Shown: positions 27,885 through 39,709, counted from the stretch's first letter. The stretch is DNA of 64,000 nucleotides from Variovorax sp. PBL-H6 (GCF_901827155.1 NZ_LR594659.1:4916501-4980500); one strand, 5' to 3'. The notes: a model not told the origin generated them from the sequence alone. Translations and numbers: made by a program.

Positions 27885-29716
27885 ATGAATCCATCGGAGC
27901 CGGCCCGGCGCTTCGAAGTACCTTCTGCGACCCCGAGGCGCTGGCGCGGCCTGCCGCGCTGGTGCGGCGCGCTGGCACTGGTGGCCCTGGCAGCAGTCGC
28001 CGGCCATCAGCTCGCCCTGCAGAACGGCCTGGCTCGGCTGCGCGAGGCGGCCGCGCATCGGCTCGACATGCTGGCGACCGGGCTCGATGCCGACCTGGCC
28101 CGCTTCGAGTACCTCCCCGCGCTGCTGGAGATGACACCCATCGTCCCGGCGCTGCTCGGCGCCCCGTCGGATGCGGGCCTGCGCGATGCGGTCAACCGCT
28201 ATCTCGACGGCGTCAACGCCACCGCGGGCGCCGAGATGCTCTATGTGCTGGATGCCGCCGGCACCTCGCTGGCCGCCTCCGACTGGGACCGGCCGGGCAC
28301 CACCGTCGGCCAGGACCTCTCGTTCCGGCCCTACGTGATCGATGCGCTGCGCCAAGGCAGGGGCCGCTTCTACGGCGTCGGCATCACCAGTCGCAAGCCG
28401 GGCTACTACCTGTCGTACGCGCTGCGCCGTGACGAGCCGGCGCGCGGCGTGGTGGCGGTCAAGATCAACCTCGAGGAATCCGAGCGCGCCTGGCGCCTGC
28501 TGCCGGGAAACGTGATGTTGATCGATCAGCGCGGCGTGGTGATCCTCGCCACCCGCGACGACCTGAAGTTCCGTCCGCTGCGGGCGCTGGAGTCGTTGCA
28601 GCGCGCAGAGGTGCAGCGCTCCCGCCCCTATGGCCAGGCCGCCCTGGAGCCGCTGCGGTGGACGCAGAAGGAAGCACTGGCAGGCGGCGTGCAGATCATC
28701 ACGCTCGACGGCGTGGACCAGCTCGCCTCCACGCGCGCGCTGCGCGGGGCGCCGTGGCAGCTGGTGGTGCTCGACGACCTGGCGCCGATGCGCGTGGGCG
28801 CGCGTTACGCGGCCATCACCGCGAGCCTGGCCATGGCAGTGCTGCTGCTGATCGCCGTCACGCTGTGGCAGCGGCGCCGCGCCGTGCGCCAGAAGCTGGC
28901 CAACCAGGCTGCGCTGCAGGCGGCGCACGACAGCCTCGAATCGACCGTGGTCGCGCGCACCGCGCAGCTGCGCGCAGCCCAGGGCGAGCTGGTGCATGCC
29001 GGCAAGATGGCCGCGCTCGGCCAGATGTCGGCCGGCGTGGTGCACGAGCTCAACCAGCCTCTCACGGCCATGCGCACGCTGTCGGAGAGCGCCGCCATCC
29101 TGCTCGACAAGAGCCGCTTCGACGACGTGCGCGGCAACCTGCACCGGATCCGAGGCATGGTCGACCGCCTGGCACGCCTCACCTCGCAGCTCAAGACCTT
29201 CGCGCACAAGAGCGAACTGCAGCTCGCGCCGGTGGCGCTGGCACCTGCGGTCGCGGATGCGCAGCTCATCGTCTCGACGGCTTCGAAGAAGAACGGCGTG
29301 GCGATCGACATCGACGTGCAGCCCGCCAACCTGGCCGTGGTGGCCGAGGAGGCTGCACTCGGCAGCGTGCTCGTCAACCTGATGCGCAACGCCATCGACG
29401 CCATGCACGACTCGCCTCGGCGCACGCTGCGGCTCGAGGCGAGAGCGCTCGAGGGCCGCGTGATGCTGCGCGTGAGCGACACCGGCCCCGGCATTGCACC
29501 GGGCATCCTGGCGCGCCTGTTCGAGCCCTTCGTCACCAGCAAGCCGGCGGGCACCGGGCTGGGCCTGGGCCTCGTCATTTCGGCACAGCTGGTACGTGCC
29601 ATGGACGGCACGCTGCGTGCGGCCAACCTGCCGGAAGGCGGCGCGTGCTTCGTCGTCGATTTGCCGGCTGCCATCCACAACGTTGCCAGCCCGCAGCTGG
29701 AAGGAGTGATCAACAA

Positions 29717-29720
<4 letters not shown>
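27885..29720 (+). CDS. dctB: C4-dicarboxylate sensor histidine kinase DctB
   Basis: A 611-residue membrane sensor. The first membrane helix is at about residues 30-48 and the second at about 310-330. Between them lies a periplasmic double-PAS-type sensing domain, with the FRPYVIDALRQGRGRFYGVGITSRKPGY motif region typical of DctB. A cytoplasmic coiled coil, the H-box (His387 in VVHELNQPL) and the ATPase domain (N-box NLMRNAIDAM, G-boxes DTGPGIAPG and GTGLGLGL) follow. ATG 27885 is preferred over an upstream ATG that overlaps cydB. It phosphorylates DctD. Confidence 0.93.
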
Positions 29721-31077
<1,357 letters not shown>

Positions 31078-31081
<4 letters not shown>

Positions 31082-31731
31082 CTCAGTTGGCCGCCGGTCT
31101 CGCGCACGTCCTCGCGCACCGCCACCGCCGTGGCAACGGCGATGCGCAGCGCGGCGATGACGGTGTCGAGCGCCATGCTCGGCGCGCCCGGAAGGCGCGC
31201 CGCCTGCTCGGGCTGGAAAGGGATGTGGATGAATCCCGCGCGCACGCCCGTTCCGGCCGGCCGTGTCGCGATGCGGTGCATGAGGCCGAAGAAGAGGTGA
31301 TTGCAGACGAAGGTGCCGGCGCTGTTCGAGACCGCGGCGGGTATGCCGGCTGCGCGCAGGTCGCGCACCATCGCCTTGATCGGCAGCGTCGAGAAGTAGG
31401 CCGCCGGTGCGCCCGCCACCACCGGGATGTCGATGGGCTGGCAGCCTGCGTTGTCGCAGATGCGGCCGTCGTCGACGTTGATCGCCACGCGCTCGGGCGT
31501 GATCTCGCTGCGCCCGCCGGCCTGGCCGACAGCGATCACTAGCTGCGGCTGCAACGCGTCGATGGCAGCGTCGAGCTCCTGCAGCGCAACGCCGAACACA
31601 CACGAGATGCGGCGGGCTTGCACCGTGGCGCCTTCGCAGCGCCAGCCTTGAAGTGCGCGCACGGCTTCCCACGAGGGGTTCAACGCATCCTTGTCGAAGG
31701 GCTCGAAGCCCGTGAGCAGCACGTTCGCCAC
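31078..31731 (-). CDS. pcp: Pyroglutamyl-peptidase I
   Basis: A 217-residue cysteine peptidase of family C15, the normal length. Catalytic residues are visible: Glu in [14 protein letters not shown], Cys in [14 protein letters not shown] and His in [12 protein letters not shown]. It removes N-terminal pyroglutamate from peptides, releasing 5-oxoproline. It begins 15 bases after pxpA in the same direction, so the 5-oxoproline it makes can be opened to glutamate by the products of the same transcript. Its 3' end overlaps the dctD stop by four bases (convergent). Confidence 0.95.
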
Positions 31732-31746
31732 AGGCGGCTCGGACGC

Positions 31747-32487
31747 TCAGGCCGTCGCAGCGACGGTGATGCCTTCACTCTCGAGGCGCTCGCGGATGCG
31801 GCGCGCAAAAGCCAGCGCATGCGCGCCGTCGCCGTGCAAGCACACGGTCTGCGCGTTGACACTCACCACCGTGCCGTCGATCGCGGTCACGCGGTGATCA
31901 CGCACCAGCGACAGCGTCTGGGCCAGCGACTGCTCTTCGTCCTCGATCAGCGCGCCGGGCCGGCTGCGCGGCACCAGGCTGCCGTCGGGCATGTAGCCGC
32001 GGTCGGCGAACACCTCTTCGACCGGCTCCAGCCCCGCGCGTTCGGCAGCGCCGATCATGCCGCTGCCGGCAAGGCCGAAGAAGCGCAGGCCGGGGTCGAA
32101 GCGGCGCACGGCTTCGCACAGTGCCTCGGCGAGCACCGGGTCCTTCACCGCCTGGTTGTAGAGCGCGCCATGCGCCTTGACATGCGCCAGCGTGCCCCCC
32201 TCTGCCTTGACGAGGGCCGCCAGCGCGCCGACCTGGTAAAGCACGCCAGCGACGATCTCCTCGGGCGGCAGATGCATCTCGCTGCGGCCGAAGTTCTCGC
32301 GGTCCGGGAAGCTGGGGTGGGCACCGATGGCGACGCCGTTGTCCAGCGCCCATCGCACACACTGGCGCATGGTCCTCGCGTCGCCCGCATGCCAGCCGCA
32401 GGCGATGTTGGCCGAGCTCACGAGCTTGAGCAGTGCCTCGTCGTTGTCGCAGCCCTCGCCGAGGTCGGCGTTGAGGTCAATCCGCAT
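31747..32487 (-). CDS. pxpA: 5-oxoprolinase subunit A (LamB/YcsF family)
   Basis: A 246-residue protein opening [16 protein letters not shown], the hallmark of the LamB/YcsF family. [23 protein letters not shown] and VKAHGALYN are further conserved blocks with putative catalytic Asp and His. With PxpB and PxpC it forms the ATP-dependent prokaryotic 5-oxoprolinase that converts 5-oxoproline to glutamate. The start at 32487 lies inside the end of pxpC (11-base overlap), with a purine-rich AAGGAGAAAGCC ribosome site. Confidence 0.95.
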   Translation of the reverse strand: MRIDLNADLGEGCDNDEALLKLVSSANIACGWHAGDARTMRQCVRWALDNGVAIGAHPSFPDRENFGRSEMHLPPEEIVAGVLYQVGALAALVKAEGGTLAHVKAHGALYNQAVKDPVLAEALCEAVRRFDPGLRFFGLAGSGMIGAAERAGLEPVEEVFADRGYMPDGSLVPRSRPGALIEDEEQSLAQTLSLVRDHRVTAIDGTVVSVNAQTVCLHGDGAHALAFARRIRERLESEGITVAATA

Positions 32488-33520
32488 GGTGGCTTTCTCC
32501 TTCGGCCGGATTGTGCGCCGGCACCGGCCACCCCGCAGCGGCCAGGGCTTGCCCGACCTGCGCCAGGTACCGCCGCTGCTCGGTCCAGGCCTGCAGGGCC
32601 GCCGCGGCATCCACCTGCGCGAGGCGCAGGCGACCGTTGAGCGGCGCCCGTGCAAGCTTCCAGAGATCGGCGCGGATCACGACGCCGATGCGCGGATAGC
32701 CGCCGGTGGTCTGGGCGTCGCCCATCAGGATGATCGGCTGCCCCGAGGGCGGCACCTGGATCGTGCCGGGGATCACGGCGGAGGACAGCATGTCCGTGCT
32801 GCGCTTGCGCTTGAGCTCGGGCCCATCGAGCCGATTGCCCATGCGGTTGCTCTGCGGCGTGATGCGCCAGGATGCGCCCCACAGCTGCTCGCGCGCAGCG
32901 ACGGTGAACTGTTCGAACTCGGGGCCGGGCATGACCCGCAGGACCATCGCGCCCTCCTCGTCCGGCTCCCACGCGGGCGCGCGCAAACCGAAGGCGCGGC
33001 GCGCCAGGCGGGCAGCGTCGACGCCCGAGACGCCCAGCGGCAGGCGGTCGCCCTTCTTCAGCGCACGACCCAGATGGCCGCCGAAGCCCGCCTTGAGGTC
33101 GGTGCTGCGCGACCCGATGACCGGCGGCACGTCGATGCCGCCGGCCACGGCGAGCCAGCTGCGCAGGCCGGTCTTCGCGCTCCATTCGTTCGCGGGCCCG
33201 AGCCGGAGCACCTGGCCGGGCTGCACCGGGAAGCTCCAGCAGGGCCACAGCGGCGCGCCATCGAGCCGGGCGCCGAAGTCGTCGCCCGTCAGCGCGATGC
33301 GGGTGGGCGTCTCGAAGCGGATCTCGCAGCCGCCGAGGGTGAGCTCGAGGCCGGCCGCGCCGTCGCTGTTGCCCACCAGCCGATTCGCCAGCGCGAGCCC
33401 CAGCGCGTCGAGCGCCCCGCCCGGACAAATGCCCTGCTGCCGGTGCCCGTAGCGCCCGAGGTCCTGCACGGAGGCCAGAAGACCAGGGCGCAGCACCGTG
33501 AGCGCACCCGCGGCACTCAC
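32477..33520 (-). CDS. pxpC: 5-oxoprolinase subunit C (biotin-dependent carboxyltransferase-like domain)
   Basis: A 347-residue protein of the AHS2/KipA-like family: [23 protein letters not shown], then [17 protein letters not shown] near the N-terminus, and HYP-type C-terminal segments with [12 protein letters not shown]. It lacks a carboxylase partner, so the 5-oxoprolinase role is favoured over urea carboxylase. It overlaps pxpB at its start and pxpA at its end, which indicates one translationally coupled operon. Confidence 0.94.
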   Translation of the reverse strand: MSAAGALTVLRPGLLASVQDLGRYGHRQQGICPGGALDALGLALANRLVGNSDGAAGLELTLGGCEIRFETPTRIALTGDDFGARLDGAPLWPCWSFPVQPGQVLRLGPANEWSAKTGLRSWLAVAGGIDVPPVIGSRSTDLKAGFGGHLGRALKKGDRLPLGVSGVDAARLARRAFGLRAPAWEPDEEGAMVLRVMPGPEFEQFTVAAREQLWGASWRITPQSNRMGNRLDGPELKRKRSTDMLSSAVIPGTIQVPPSGQPIILMGDAQTTGGYPRIGVVIRADLWKLARAPLNGRLRLAQVDAAAALQAWTEQRRYLAQVGQALAAAGWPVPAHNPAEGESHHAD

Positions 33521-34173
33521 AGTTCGGCACTTTCGACGACGAAGCGCACCCGGTCACCGGGGCGCAGCAGCGTGGGCTCGGCGGCGCGCGGATCGAAGAG
33601 CTCGAGCGAGGTGCGGCCGATGAGCTGCCAGCCGCCGGGCGAGACCAGCGGATAGATGCCGGTCTGCGCCCCGCCGATGCCGACCGAGCGGGCCGGCACC
33701 GCAACCCGGGGCTCCGAACGCCGTGGGGTCGCCAGTTCCGGCGGCAAGCCGCCCATGAAAGCGAAGCCCGGCAGGAAGCCGAGCAGGTAGACCACATAAT
33801 CGGCGCCGCTGTGGCGCCGCACCACCTCCGCCGGCGCCAGCCCGGTGTGCGCCGCCACGTCGCCCAGGTCGGGACCCGCCTCGCCTCCATAGGCCACGGG
33901 GATGCGGATCTCGCGTCCTTCGATCGCCATTCCCGCCAGCTGCGGCCAGGCCGACAGCACCTGCATCTCGAGCTCGGCGGCATCGACTTCTTCGGGGTCG
34001 AAGAGCAGGCTCAGGTTGTTCATGCCCGGCAGCACTTCGTGCACGCCGCGCCACTGCAGGGCTTCGTTCGCCAGCGCCCAGATCTGTTGCTGCTGCGCCA
34101 GCGTCGCGGGCGGCGGCAGCTCGCACAGCAACGCCGCGTCGCCCAGCGCGTGCAGGCGCGGCCCGTGCGTCAT
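33517..34173 (-). CDS. pxpB: 5-oxoprolinase subunit B (KipI family)
   Basis: A 218-residue protein of the AHS1/KipI family. GDAALLCEL opens the domain, and [18 protein letters not shown] plus [21 protein letters not shown] are the family core. It is part of the PxpABC 5-oxoprolinase. Its ATG overlaps the coaD stop (ATGA), so it is tied to the coaD transcript. KipI-type control of a sporulation kinase does not apply in this organism type. Confidence 0.94.
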   Translation of the reverse strand: MTHGPRLHALGDAALLCELPPPATLAQQQQIWALANEALQWRGVHEVLPGMNNLSLLFDPEEVDAAELEMQVLSAWPQLAGMAIEGREIRIPVAYGGEAGPDLGDVAAHTGLAPAEVVRRHSGADYVVYLLGFLPGFAFMGGLPPELATPRRSEPRVAVPARSVGIGGAQTGIYPLVSPGGWQLIGRTSLELFDPRAAEPTLLRPGDRVRFVVESAEL

Positions 34174-34673
34174 TCGCGGCCCAGGCTGCGCACCTTGGCC
34201 ATCAGGTTGTTCTGCACGTTGGGCGAGACGAACTTGTCGACCTCGCCACCGAGCACCGCGATCTCGCGCACGAAGGTGCTGGAGATGAACTGGTACTTGT
34301 CGCTGGGCGTGAGGAACACGGTCTCGACATCGGGCATCAGCGAGCGGTTCATGCCGGCGAGCTGGAACTCGTAGTCGAAGTCGGTCACGGCGCGCAGGCC
34401 GCGCACCATGGCCTTGCCGCCGCGCGCCACGACGAAGTCGCGCAACAGGCCCGAAAAGCTTTCCACCGAGACCTGGTCGCTGAAAGGCGCCACCGCACTG
34501 CGTGCCATGTCGATGCGCTCCTGCAACGTGAAAAGCGTTTTCTTGTGATGCCCTGCCGCCACTGCGACGATGACCTTGGAGAACAGCTGGGTCGCCCGGC
34601 GCACCACGTCTTCGTGGCCGAGCGTGATGGGGTCGAAAGTGCCGGGGTACACCGCGATCACATTGCTGGACAT
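34170..34673 (-). CDS. coaD: Phosphopantetheine adenylyltransferase
   Basis: A 167-residue nucleotidyltransferase of the expected size. [16 protein letters not shown] holds the TxGH ATP-binding motif and [10 protein letters not shown] the second signature. It transfers AMP from ATP to 4'-phosphopantetheine, the penultimate step of coenzyme A synthesis. GGAGGAAGC lies upstream of the ATG. It sits between rsmD and pxpB, and the rsmD-coaD pairing is common in proteobacteria. Confidence 0.96.
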   Translation of the reverse strand: MSSNVIAVYPGTFDPITLGHEDVVRRATQLFSKVIVAVAAGHHKKTLFTLQERIDMARSAVAPFSDQVSVESFSGLLRDFVVARGGKAMVRGLRAVTDFDYEFQLAGMNRSLMPDVETVFLTPSDKYQFISSTFVREIAVLGGEVDKFVSPNVQNNLMAKVRSLGRE

Positions 34674-34716
34674 GGTTGCTTCCTCCTGTGCAGCCGATGC
34701 GGCCGGTTCCGGCGGA

Positions 34717-35370
34717 TTATGCAGCGCTGTCAGACTCGAGTACCAAGAGATGCGCATGCACTGCGCCGGCCTTGAGATATCGGAACAAACCGAGGCCCAA
34801 CGCCGCGAGTTCTTCATCGGGCCAGCGACGCGCCGCTTCGAGGTAGGCCACGCCTTGGGGCAGCAATGCGCGTGCGGCGGCGCGGAGGGCGGGCGCGTAG
34901 AGCGCGGAGTTCTCGAAGGGTGGATCGAGGAACACCGCATGCAGACTGCCAGGCGCGGCGCGCTCGAGCGCGGTGACGCCATTGCCTCGCTCGATGCGCA
35001 CGGCATCGGCTTTCAGCTTTGCTTTCAATCCCTGCAATTGCGCGACCAGCTCTGCGTCCTGCTCGCACAGCAGCACGGAGGCTGCGCCCCGCGAGGCCGC
35101 TTCGAAGCCGAGCGCACCCGTGCCTGCGAAGGCGTCGATGCAATGCCAGCCGGGCAGCTCGCCGCCGCCGGCTCCAGCAAGACTGGCGAGCCAGTTGAAG
35201 AGAGTCTCGCGGACGCGGTCGGGCGTGGGACGCAGGCCCGCCTTGTCCGCCACCGCCAGGCGCGTGCGTTTCCATTGGCCACCGATGATGCGGACCTCGT
35301 TGCGCAGCGCAGCGGCCGGCCTGGGGGCCGGCTTCGCGCCGCCGCTGCGGGTAGGTGTCCGCTTATTCAT
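34717..35370 (-). CDS. rsmD: 16S rRNA (guanine(966)-N(2))-methyltransferase
   Basis: About 217 residues. [13 protein letters not shown] and [16 protein letters not shown] are the RsmD N-terminal signature. A Rossmann SAM site ([19 protein letters not shown]) and the DPPF catalytic motif (FLDPPFENS) follow. It methylates G966 of 16S rRNA during 30S assembly. The start is uncertain: ATG 35370 has no clear ribosome site, and in-frame ATGs at 35400 and 35421 would add 10 or 17 residues. Confidence 0.94.
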   Translation of the reverse strand: MNKRTPTRSGGAKPAPRPAAALRNEVRIIGGQWKRTRLAVADKAGLRPTPDRVRETLFNWLASLAGAGGGELPGWHCIDAFAGTGALGFEAASRGAASVLLCEQDAELVAQLQGLKAKLKADAVRIERGNGVTALERAAPGSLHAVFLDPPFENSALYAPALRAAARALLPQGVAYLEAARRWPDEELAALGLGLFRYLKAGAVHAHLLVLESDSAA

Positions 35371-35490
35371 CGCGCTCGACGAACCGCGTTTCGGCCCCAT
35401 GCTTTTCGCAGTCCACCACATCCATCGTCATGTTGTCGCTCCTTGTTTGCGCCGTGAGTCGAGGATGGTAGCCAGGCGACGGCAGCGCCT

Positions 35491-36915
35491 TCAAGGCTTT
35501 CCGCCGACCACCACCGTGACCATGCGATCAGGCTGCAGCTTGCGCGCGAAGGCGGCCTTGACATCGGCTGCGGTGACGGCGTTCATGCGCGCGGTCCAGG
35601 TCTCGAGGTAGTCGAGCGGGAGGTCGTTCCACGCGATGTTGGCCACGTTCCCGAGCAGCTTGCGGTTGCTGTCGAGCAGCAGCGGAAAGCCGCCGATCAG
35701 GTTGTCCTTGGCGGCCTTGAGCTCGGCCGCGGTCGGGCCTTGGGCGACGAACCTGGCGAGCACCTCGCGTGAGACCTTGACGGCCTCGTCCGCCTGGTCG
35801 GGCCGAGTCTGGAAGCCGATGCGGAACGCGCCCGCGTGCAGCCCCGGCGAGAAGGTGCTGTAGACGCTGTATGCGAGGCCACGCTTTTCGCGCACCTGCT
35901 CGGTCAGTCGGGAGACGAAGCCGCCGCCGCCGAGGATGTAGTTGCCGACGGTGAGCGCGAAATGGTCCGGGTCGCGGCGGGCATAGCCGGGCTGGCCGAT
36001 CCAGACATGGGCCTGGGCCGAGTCGAACGGCAGGCGCACGTCCTTGGCGGCAACGAGCGGCGCCACCTCGGGAACGGGGGGCAGCGCGGCGCAGCCGCCC
36101 GCAGCCACTGGCAGGCGCGACAGCAGCGTGTTCGCGATCGTCTCGGCCTGCGCGCGCGTGACGGCGCCGACGATGCTGAGCTTGGCGCGGCAGGGCTGGA
36201 TCAGCTGCTCGTAGCGCTGGCGCATGGCAGCCGTGTCGATGCGCGCCAAAGTGGCCTCGGTCGTGTCCAGCCCATAGGGATGGTCGCCGTATACGTTCTG
36301 CGAGAAGGTGCGCGCTGCCAGGGTTGCGGGCTTGGTGTTGGCTTCGCGGATCGAAGCGTCCAGGCGCTCGCGCTCGCGCTGCCACACGTCTTCGGGGAAG
36401 GCCGGCTCGCCAATCTCGCGCGCCGCGAGTTGCACTGCCTTCTGCAGCAACGCCGGCTCGGACAACGTGCGCAACGAGAAGCTCATGCGGTCCGACCCGG
36501 CGCTGGCGTCGAAGTCCGCGCCCAGGTCGGCCCAGGCCTCGCCCAGGGCGTTCTGGTCCATCGCCGATTCATAGGCCCCCACGCTCGGCACTGGCGTGTC
36601 CTCGCTGCCCCCCGAGGGGGCTGTCCCGCCTTGGGGCGGCCCGGCGACGGGACGCCCGCTGGCGCGGATGCCCTTCTCGACCATGCCGGCAGTCACGCCG
36701 GCCAGCCCGGACTGCGCCGGCGGGTCGCGCCGGCTGCCGGCATCGAAATCGATCTGCACGTCGACGATGGGCAGGGCATCGGTGGCAGCGAGGTAGACCT
36801 TGGCGCCGCTGGGCAGCGTCCAGTGCTCGATCGGCACGGCCGCATGCGCGGCAGCGCCGGTCAGCGCGAGGTACGCCAGGCACAGGAGGGTTCGGGTGTT
36901 CTTCAAGCTCAGCAT
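35491..36915 (-). CDS. M16 (pitrilysin) family protein, non-catalytic subunit, with in-frame repeat insertion
   Basis: A 474-residue periplasmic or envelope protein with an N-terminal signal peptide ending near AAAHA. The M16 fold is clear (DRMSFSLRTL..., YGDHPYGLD, GNYILGGGGFVSRL). However, the zinc motif HxxEH is missing: the equivalent region reads SGLAGVTAGMVEKG. It is therefore probably the inactive partner of the active M16 protein encoded just upstream (19-base gap), as in bacterial M16B heterodimers. Residues about 86-115 are an insertion encoded by a palindromic repeat element. Confidence 0.93.
   Translation of the reverse strand: MLSLKNTRTLLCLAYLALTGAAAHAAVPIEHWTLPSGAKVYLAATDALPIVDVQIDFDAGSRRDPPAQSGLAGVTAGMVEKGIRASGRPVAGPPQGGTAPSGGSEDTPVPSVGAYESAMDQNALGEAWADLGADFDASAGSDRMSFSLRTLSEPALLQKAVQLAAREIGEPAFPEDVWQRERERLDASIREANTKPATLAARTFSQNVYGDHPYGLDTTEATLARIDTAAMRQRYEQLIQPCRAKLSIVGAVTRAQAETIANTLLSRLPVAAGGCAALPPVPEVAPLVAAKDVRLPFDSAQAHVWIGQPGYARRDPDHFALTVGNYILGGGGFVSRLTEQVREKRGLAYSVYSTFSPGLHAGAFRIGFQTRPDQADEAVKVSREVLARFVAQGPTAAELKAAKDNLIGGFPLLLDSNRKLLGNVANIAWNDLPLDYLETWTARMNAVTAADVKAAFARKLQPDRMVTVVVGGKP
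36571..36660. repeat. GC-rich palindromic repeat element inside the M16 gene
   Basis: The block contains GCCCCC-CGA-GGGGGC (36607-36621) followed by a CCGCCTTGGGGCGGCCCGGC segment. As I recall, this type of element is frequent in intergenic regions of Comamonadaceae. Here it lies in frame in coding sequence and adds about 30 Gly/Pro/Ser-rich residues to the protein. The identification as a dispersed family is from memory. Confidence 0.65.
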
Positions 36916-36934
36916 GGTGGGCCGTTCCGGTTCT

Positions 36935-38392
36935 TCAACGCAGGTCGCCCGCAGGCGCCGCAGGGCCGCGCGCGCGGCGTTGGGGGTCGGGCGGCAGCGG
37001 CCGCAGGGTCGCTACGGTCAGCTGGTCGTCGCCGAAGTATTTCGCGGCCACCGCCTGCACCTCTTCGGCCGTCACCTTCTGCAGGCGCGCGATGATGCGT
37101 GCGCTGGCGTCGAGCGGCAGGCCCTGGACCCAGTGGCTGCCGAGCTCGCGCGCCTGTGCCATTACCGAGTCGAGCTTGTAGGTCTCGCTGGCCGTCCACT
37201 GGGTCTTGACGCGCGCCAGCTCGGCCGCGCCTATGCCCTCGCGGGCGATCTTGGCCACCTGCTCGCGCAGCGCGGCCTCGACGGTTTCCGGCGTCTTGCC
37301 GGCGGCAGGCACGCCGTCGAGCACGAAGATCTGCGGGCCGCGGCCGACGAAGCCCGCGTACGCGCCGGCGGAGTCGGCCACGCGGCCCGGTCCCTGCGTG
37401 AGCGCGCGGTCGAGACGGGCGCCGGGATAGCCGTCGAGCACGGCGGACAGCACCGTCAGTGCATAGGCATCGCTCGCGCCGTCGAACTGGTCGGTGGCCG
37501 GGATCTGCGGTGCGCGGAAAGCCAGCGAGACGTAGGCCTGCTCGGCCGGCGCCTTGAAGTCGAGGCGCCGGATGCCGCGCTGCGGCGGCTCGATGCGCGG
37601 CTTGCGCTCGGGCACGGCGCGGCTCGGAATTCGGCCGTAGTATTTTTCGGCCAGGGCGCGCACGCGCTCCACATCGACATCGCCCGCCACCACGACCGCC
37701 GCGTTCGCAGGCACGTACCAGCGCTGGAAGAAGGCGCGCGCGTCGCCCGGCGTCATGGCGTCGAGGTCGCTCATCCACCCGACGATGGGGCGGTGGTAGG
37801 GCGAGGCGGTGAAGATGGCGGCGTTCTGCTGCTCGCCGAGCAGGGCGCGCGGCTGGTCGTCGGTGCGCAGGCGGCGCTCCTCCTTGACGACCTCGATCTC
37901 GCGCTTGAATTCTTCGTCGGCCCACTGGTTGTTGGCGAAGCGGTCGGATTCCAGCGACATCACCTGCTCCAGCTTGTCGGCCGGGATCTGCTGGTAGTAG
38001 CCGGTGTAGTCGCGCGTGGTGAAGGCGTTCTCGCGCCCGCCCAGGGCGGCGACCCGGCGCGAGAACTCGCCGGGCTTGAGCGTCCTGGTGCCCTTGAACA
38101 TCATGTGCTCGAGCACGTGCGCCACGCCCGAGGTGCCGTCGACCTCGTCGAAGGAGCCGACCCGCACCCAGAGCATCTGGACCGCCGTCGGGGCACGCCG
38201 GTCGGGCTTGACGATCAGGGTCATGCCGTTGGCAAGGGTGAACTGGCGGGCCTGGACCGCCTGGATAGCTGCGGCAGGGGCAGGCGCGTCAAGCGAGGGT
38301 GTCTGCGCCAGGGCAGCTCCGGCCCAGGGCGCCATCAGCACCGAGGCCAGCACCGCACCAGACGCAGCACGGCGTGGCGAGGGGTGTTTCAT
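36935..38392 (-). CDS. M16 (pitrilysin) family zinc metallopeptidase, catalytic subunit
   Basis: A 485-residue protease with a signal peptide (residues 1-29, ending AALAQ). The zinc site is complete: HVLEH at residues 92-96 and the distal Glu in EIEVVKEERRLRTDD. It faces the periplasm by its signal. Together with the HxxEH-less protein downstream it probably forms an M16B heterodimer that degrades peptides. It is divergent from ftsY with a 29-base gap between start codons, so their promoters must overlap coding sequence or each other. Confidence 0.95.
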   Translation of the reverse strand: MKHPSPRRAASGAVLASVLMAPWAGAALAQTPSLDAPAPAAAIQAVQARQFTLANGMTLIVKPDRRAPTAVQMLWVRVGSFDEVDGTSGVAHVLEHMMFKGTRTLKPGEFSRRVAALGGRENAFTTRDYTGYYQQIPADKLEQVMSLESDRFANNQWADEEFKREIEVVKEERRLRTDDQPRALLGEQQNAAIFTASPYHRPIVGWMSDLDAMTPGDARAFFQRWYVPANAAVVVAGDVDVERVRALAEKYYGRIPSRAVPERKPRIEPPQRGIRRLDFKAPAEQAYVSLAFRAPQIPATDQFDGASDAYALTVLSAVLDGYPGARLDRALTQGPGRVADSAGAYAGFVGRGPQIFVLDGVPAAGKTPETVEAALREQVAKIAREGIGAAELARVKTQWTASETYKLDSVMAQARELGSHWVQGLPLDASARIIARLQKVTAEEVQAVAAKYFGDDQLTVATLRPLPPDPQRRARGPAAPAGDLR

Positions 38393-38421
38393 AGAATGGG
38401 TCGGATTGTAAAAACGCCCCG

Positions 38422-39648
38422 ATGTTCAGCTTCTTCAAAAAAAAGCCGGCCCCCGACAGCTCTGCGCCGGCGCCGGCGCCTGCCGAAACGACCGCTGAGC
38501 CGCCGGCGCCCGCCCGCTCGTTGCTCTCGCCATCCAGCTGGTTCGGCGGCAAGCCGGCCGAGCCGCCCGCGGCTGCCCCGTCCCCGGCCGCGCCTGCAGC
38601 ACCTGAGGCACCCGTCTCTGCCCCCGTCCCCGAGACACCCGTGCCGGTGCCGGTGCCGGTGCCAGTGCCGGTGCCAGTGCCAGTGCCAGTGCCAGTGCCA
38701 GTGCCAGTGCCGGCGTTGGCGACGGCGCCCGCGGAAGCCGCGCCTCCCGAGCGCAGCGGCTGGCTCAGCAAACTCAAGACAGGTTTGCGCAAGACGGGCA
38801 ACAGCATCACCGCCGCCTTCGTCAACGCCCAGATCGATGACGCCCTCTACGACGAGCTTGAAGAGGCCCTGCTGATGGCCGACACGGGCGTGAAGGCCAC
38901 GGAATACCTGCTCGACGACCTGCGCCGGCGCGTTCGCAGCGCCATGGCGACGGAGGCCTCGCAGGTCAAGCTGCTGCTGGCCGAGGCCATCACGGACCTG
39001 CTGCGCCCGCTCGAAAAGGACCTGGTGATCGGCGAGCACACGCCGACGGTGATCATGGTGGCGGGTGTCAACGGCGCCGGCAAGACCACTTCGATCGGCA
39101 AGCTCACAAAGCATCTCTCCAACGAGGGCGCTTCGGTGCTGCTGGCGGCGGCCGACACCTTCCGCGCCGCGGCGCGCGAGCAACTGCTGGTCTGGGCCGA
39201 CCGCAACACGGTCGAGATCGTGAGCCAGGAAGGGGGCGACCCGGCCGCGGTGAGCTTCGACGCGGTCAATGCCGGCAAGGCGCGAGGCAAGGACGTGGTG
39301 CTGGTCGACACCGCCGGCCGGCTGCCGACCCAGCTGCACCTGATGGACGAGCTCAAGAAGATCAAGCGCGTGGTAGCACGGGCGGACGCCACCGCGCCGC
39401 ACGAGGTGCTGCTCGTGATCGACGGCAATACGGGGCAGAACGCCCTGGCGCAGGTGCGTGCCTTCGACGAAGCGCTGGGTTTGACCGGCCTGGTCATCAC
39501 CAAGCTGGACGGCACGGCCAAGGGTGGGGTGCTGTGCGCGATCGCGCGCGAGCGGCCGGTTCCGGTGTACTTCATCGGGGTTGGCGAGAAGCTCGAAGAC
39601 CTCGAGACCTTCAAGGCCCGGGAGTTCGCCCAGGCGCTGATGGGGTAG
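38422..39648 (+). CDS. ftsY: Signal recognition particle receptor FtsY
   Basis: A 408-residue SRP GTPase. An acidic/Pro-rich N-terminal A region (residues 1-110) precedes the helical N domain (residues about 112-200) and the G domain: P-loop GVNGAGKTTSIGKL, then AADTFRAAAREQL, DTAGRLP and TKLDGTAKGG. It docks ribosome-SRP complexes at the inner membrane. Residues about 74-97 are 12 Val-Pro dipeptides encoded by a hexanucleotide tandem repeat. The G domain is ordinary and complete. Confidence 0.97.
   Translation: MFSFFKKKPAPDSSAPAPAPAETTAEPPAPARSLLSPSSWFGGKPAEPPAAAPSPAAPAAPEAPVSAPVPETPVPVPVPVPVPVPVPVPVPVPVPVPALATAPAEAAPPERSGWLSKLKTGLRKTGNSITAAFVNAQIDDALYDELEEALLMADTGVKATEYLLDDLRRRVRSAMATEASQVKLLLAEAITDLLRPLEKDLVIGEHTPTVIMVAGVNGAGKTTSIGKLTKHLSNEGASVLLAAADTFRAAAREQLLVWADRNTVEIVSQEGGDPAAVSFDAVNAGKARGKDVVLVDTAGRLPTQLHLMDELKKIKRVVARADATAPHEVLLVIDGNTGQNALAQVRAFDEALGLTGLVITKLDGTAKGGVLCAIARERPVPVYFIGVGEKLEDLETFKAREFAQALMG
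38641..38712. repeat. Hexanucleotide tandem repeat (12 x GTGCCR) inside ftsY
   Basis: Twelve consecutive copies of GTGCCG or GTGCCA encode (Val-Pro)12 in the disordered A region of FtsY. The unit is a multiple of three, so copy changes would alter the linker length without breaking the frame. Nearly perfect copies suggest recent slippage. Confidence 0.95.
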
Positions 39649-39709
39649 CCCTGGCCAATGGGCTTCTGGCATCATGAGGAGGGGCCGCAGAGCCCGCCAG
39701 GAGACCGCC

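Noticed and set aside
38641..38712. Tandem repeats as a possible CRISPR array
   Set aside because: The units are six bases with no spacers and lie within the ftsY reading frame.
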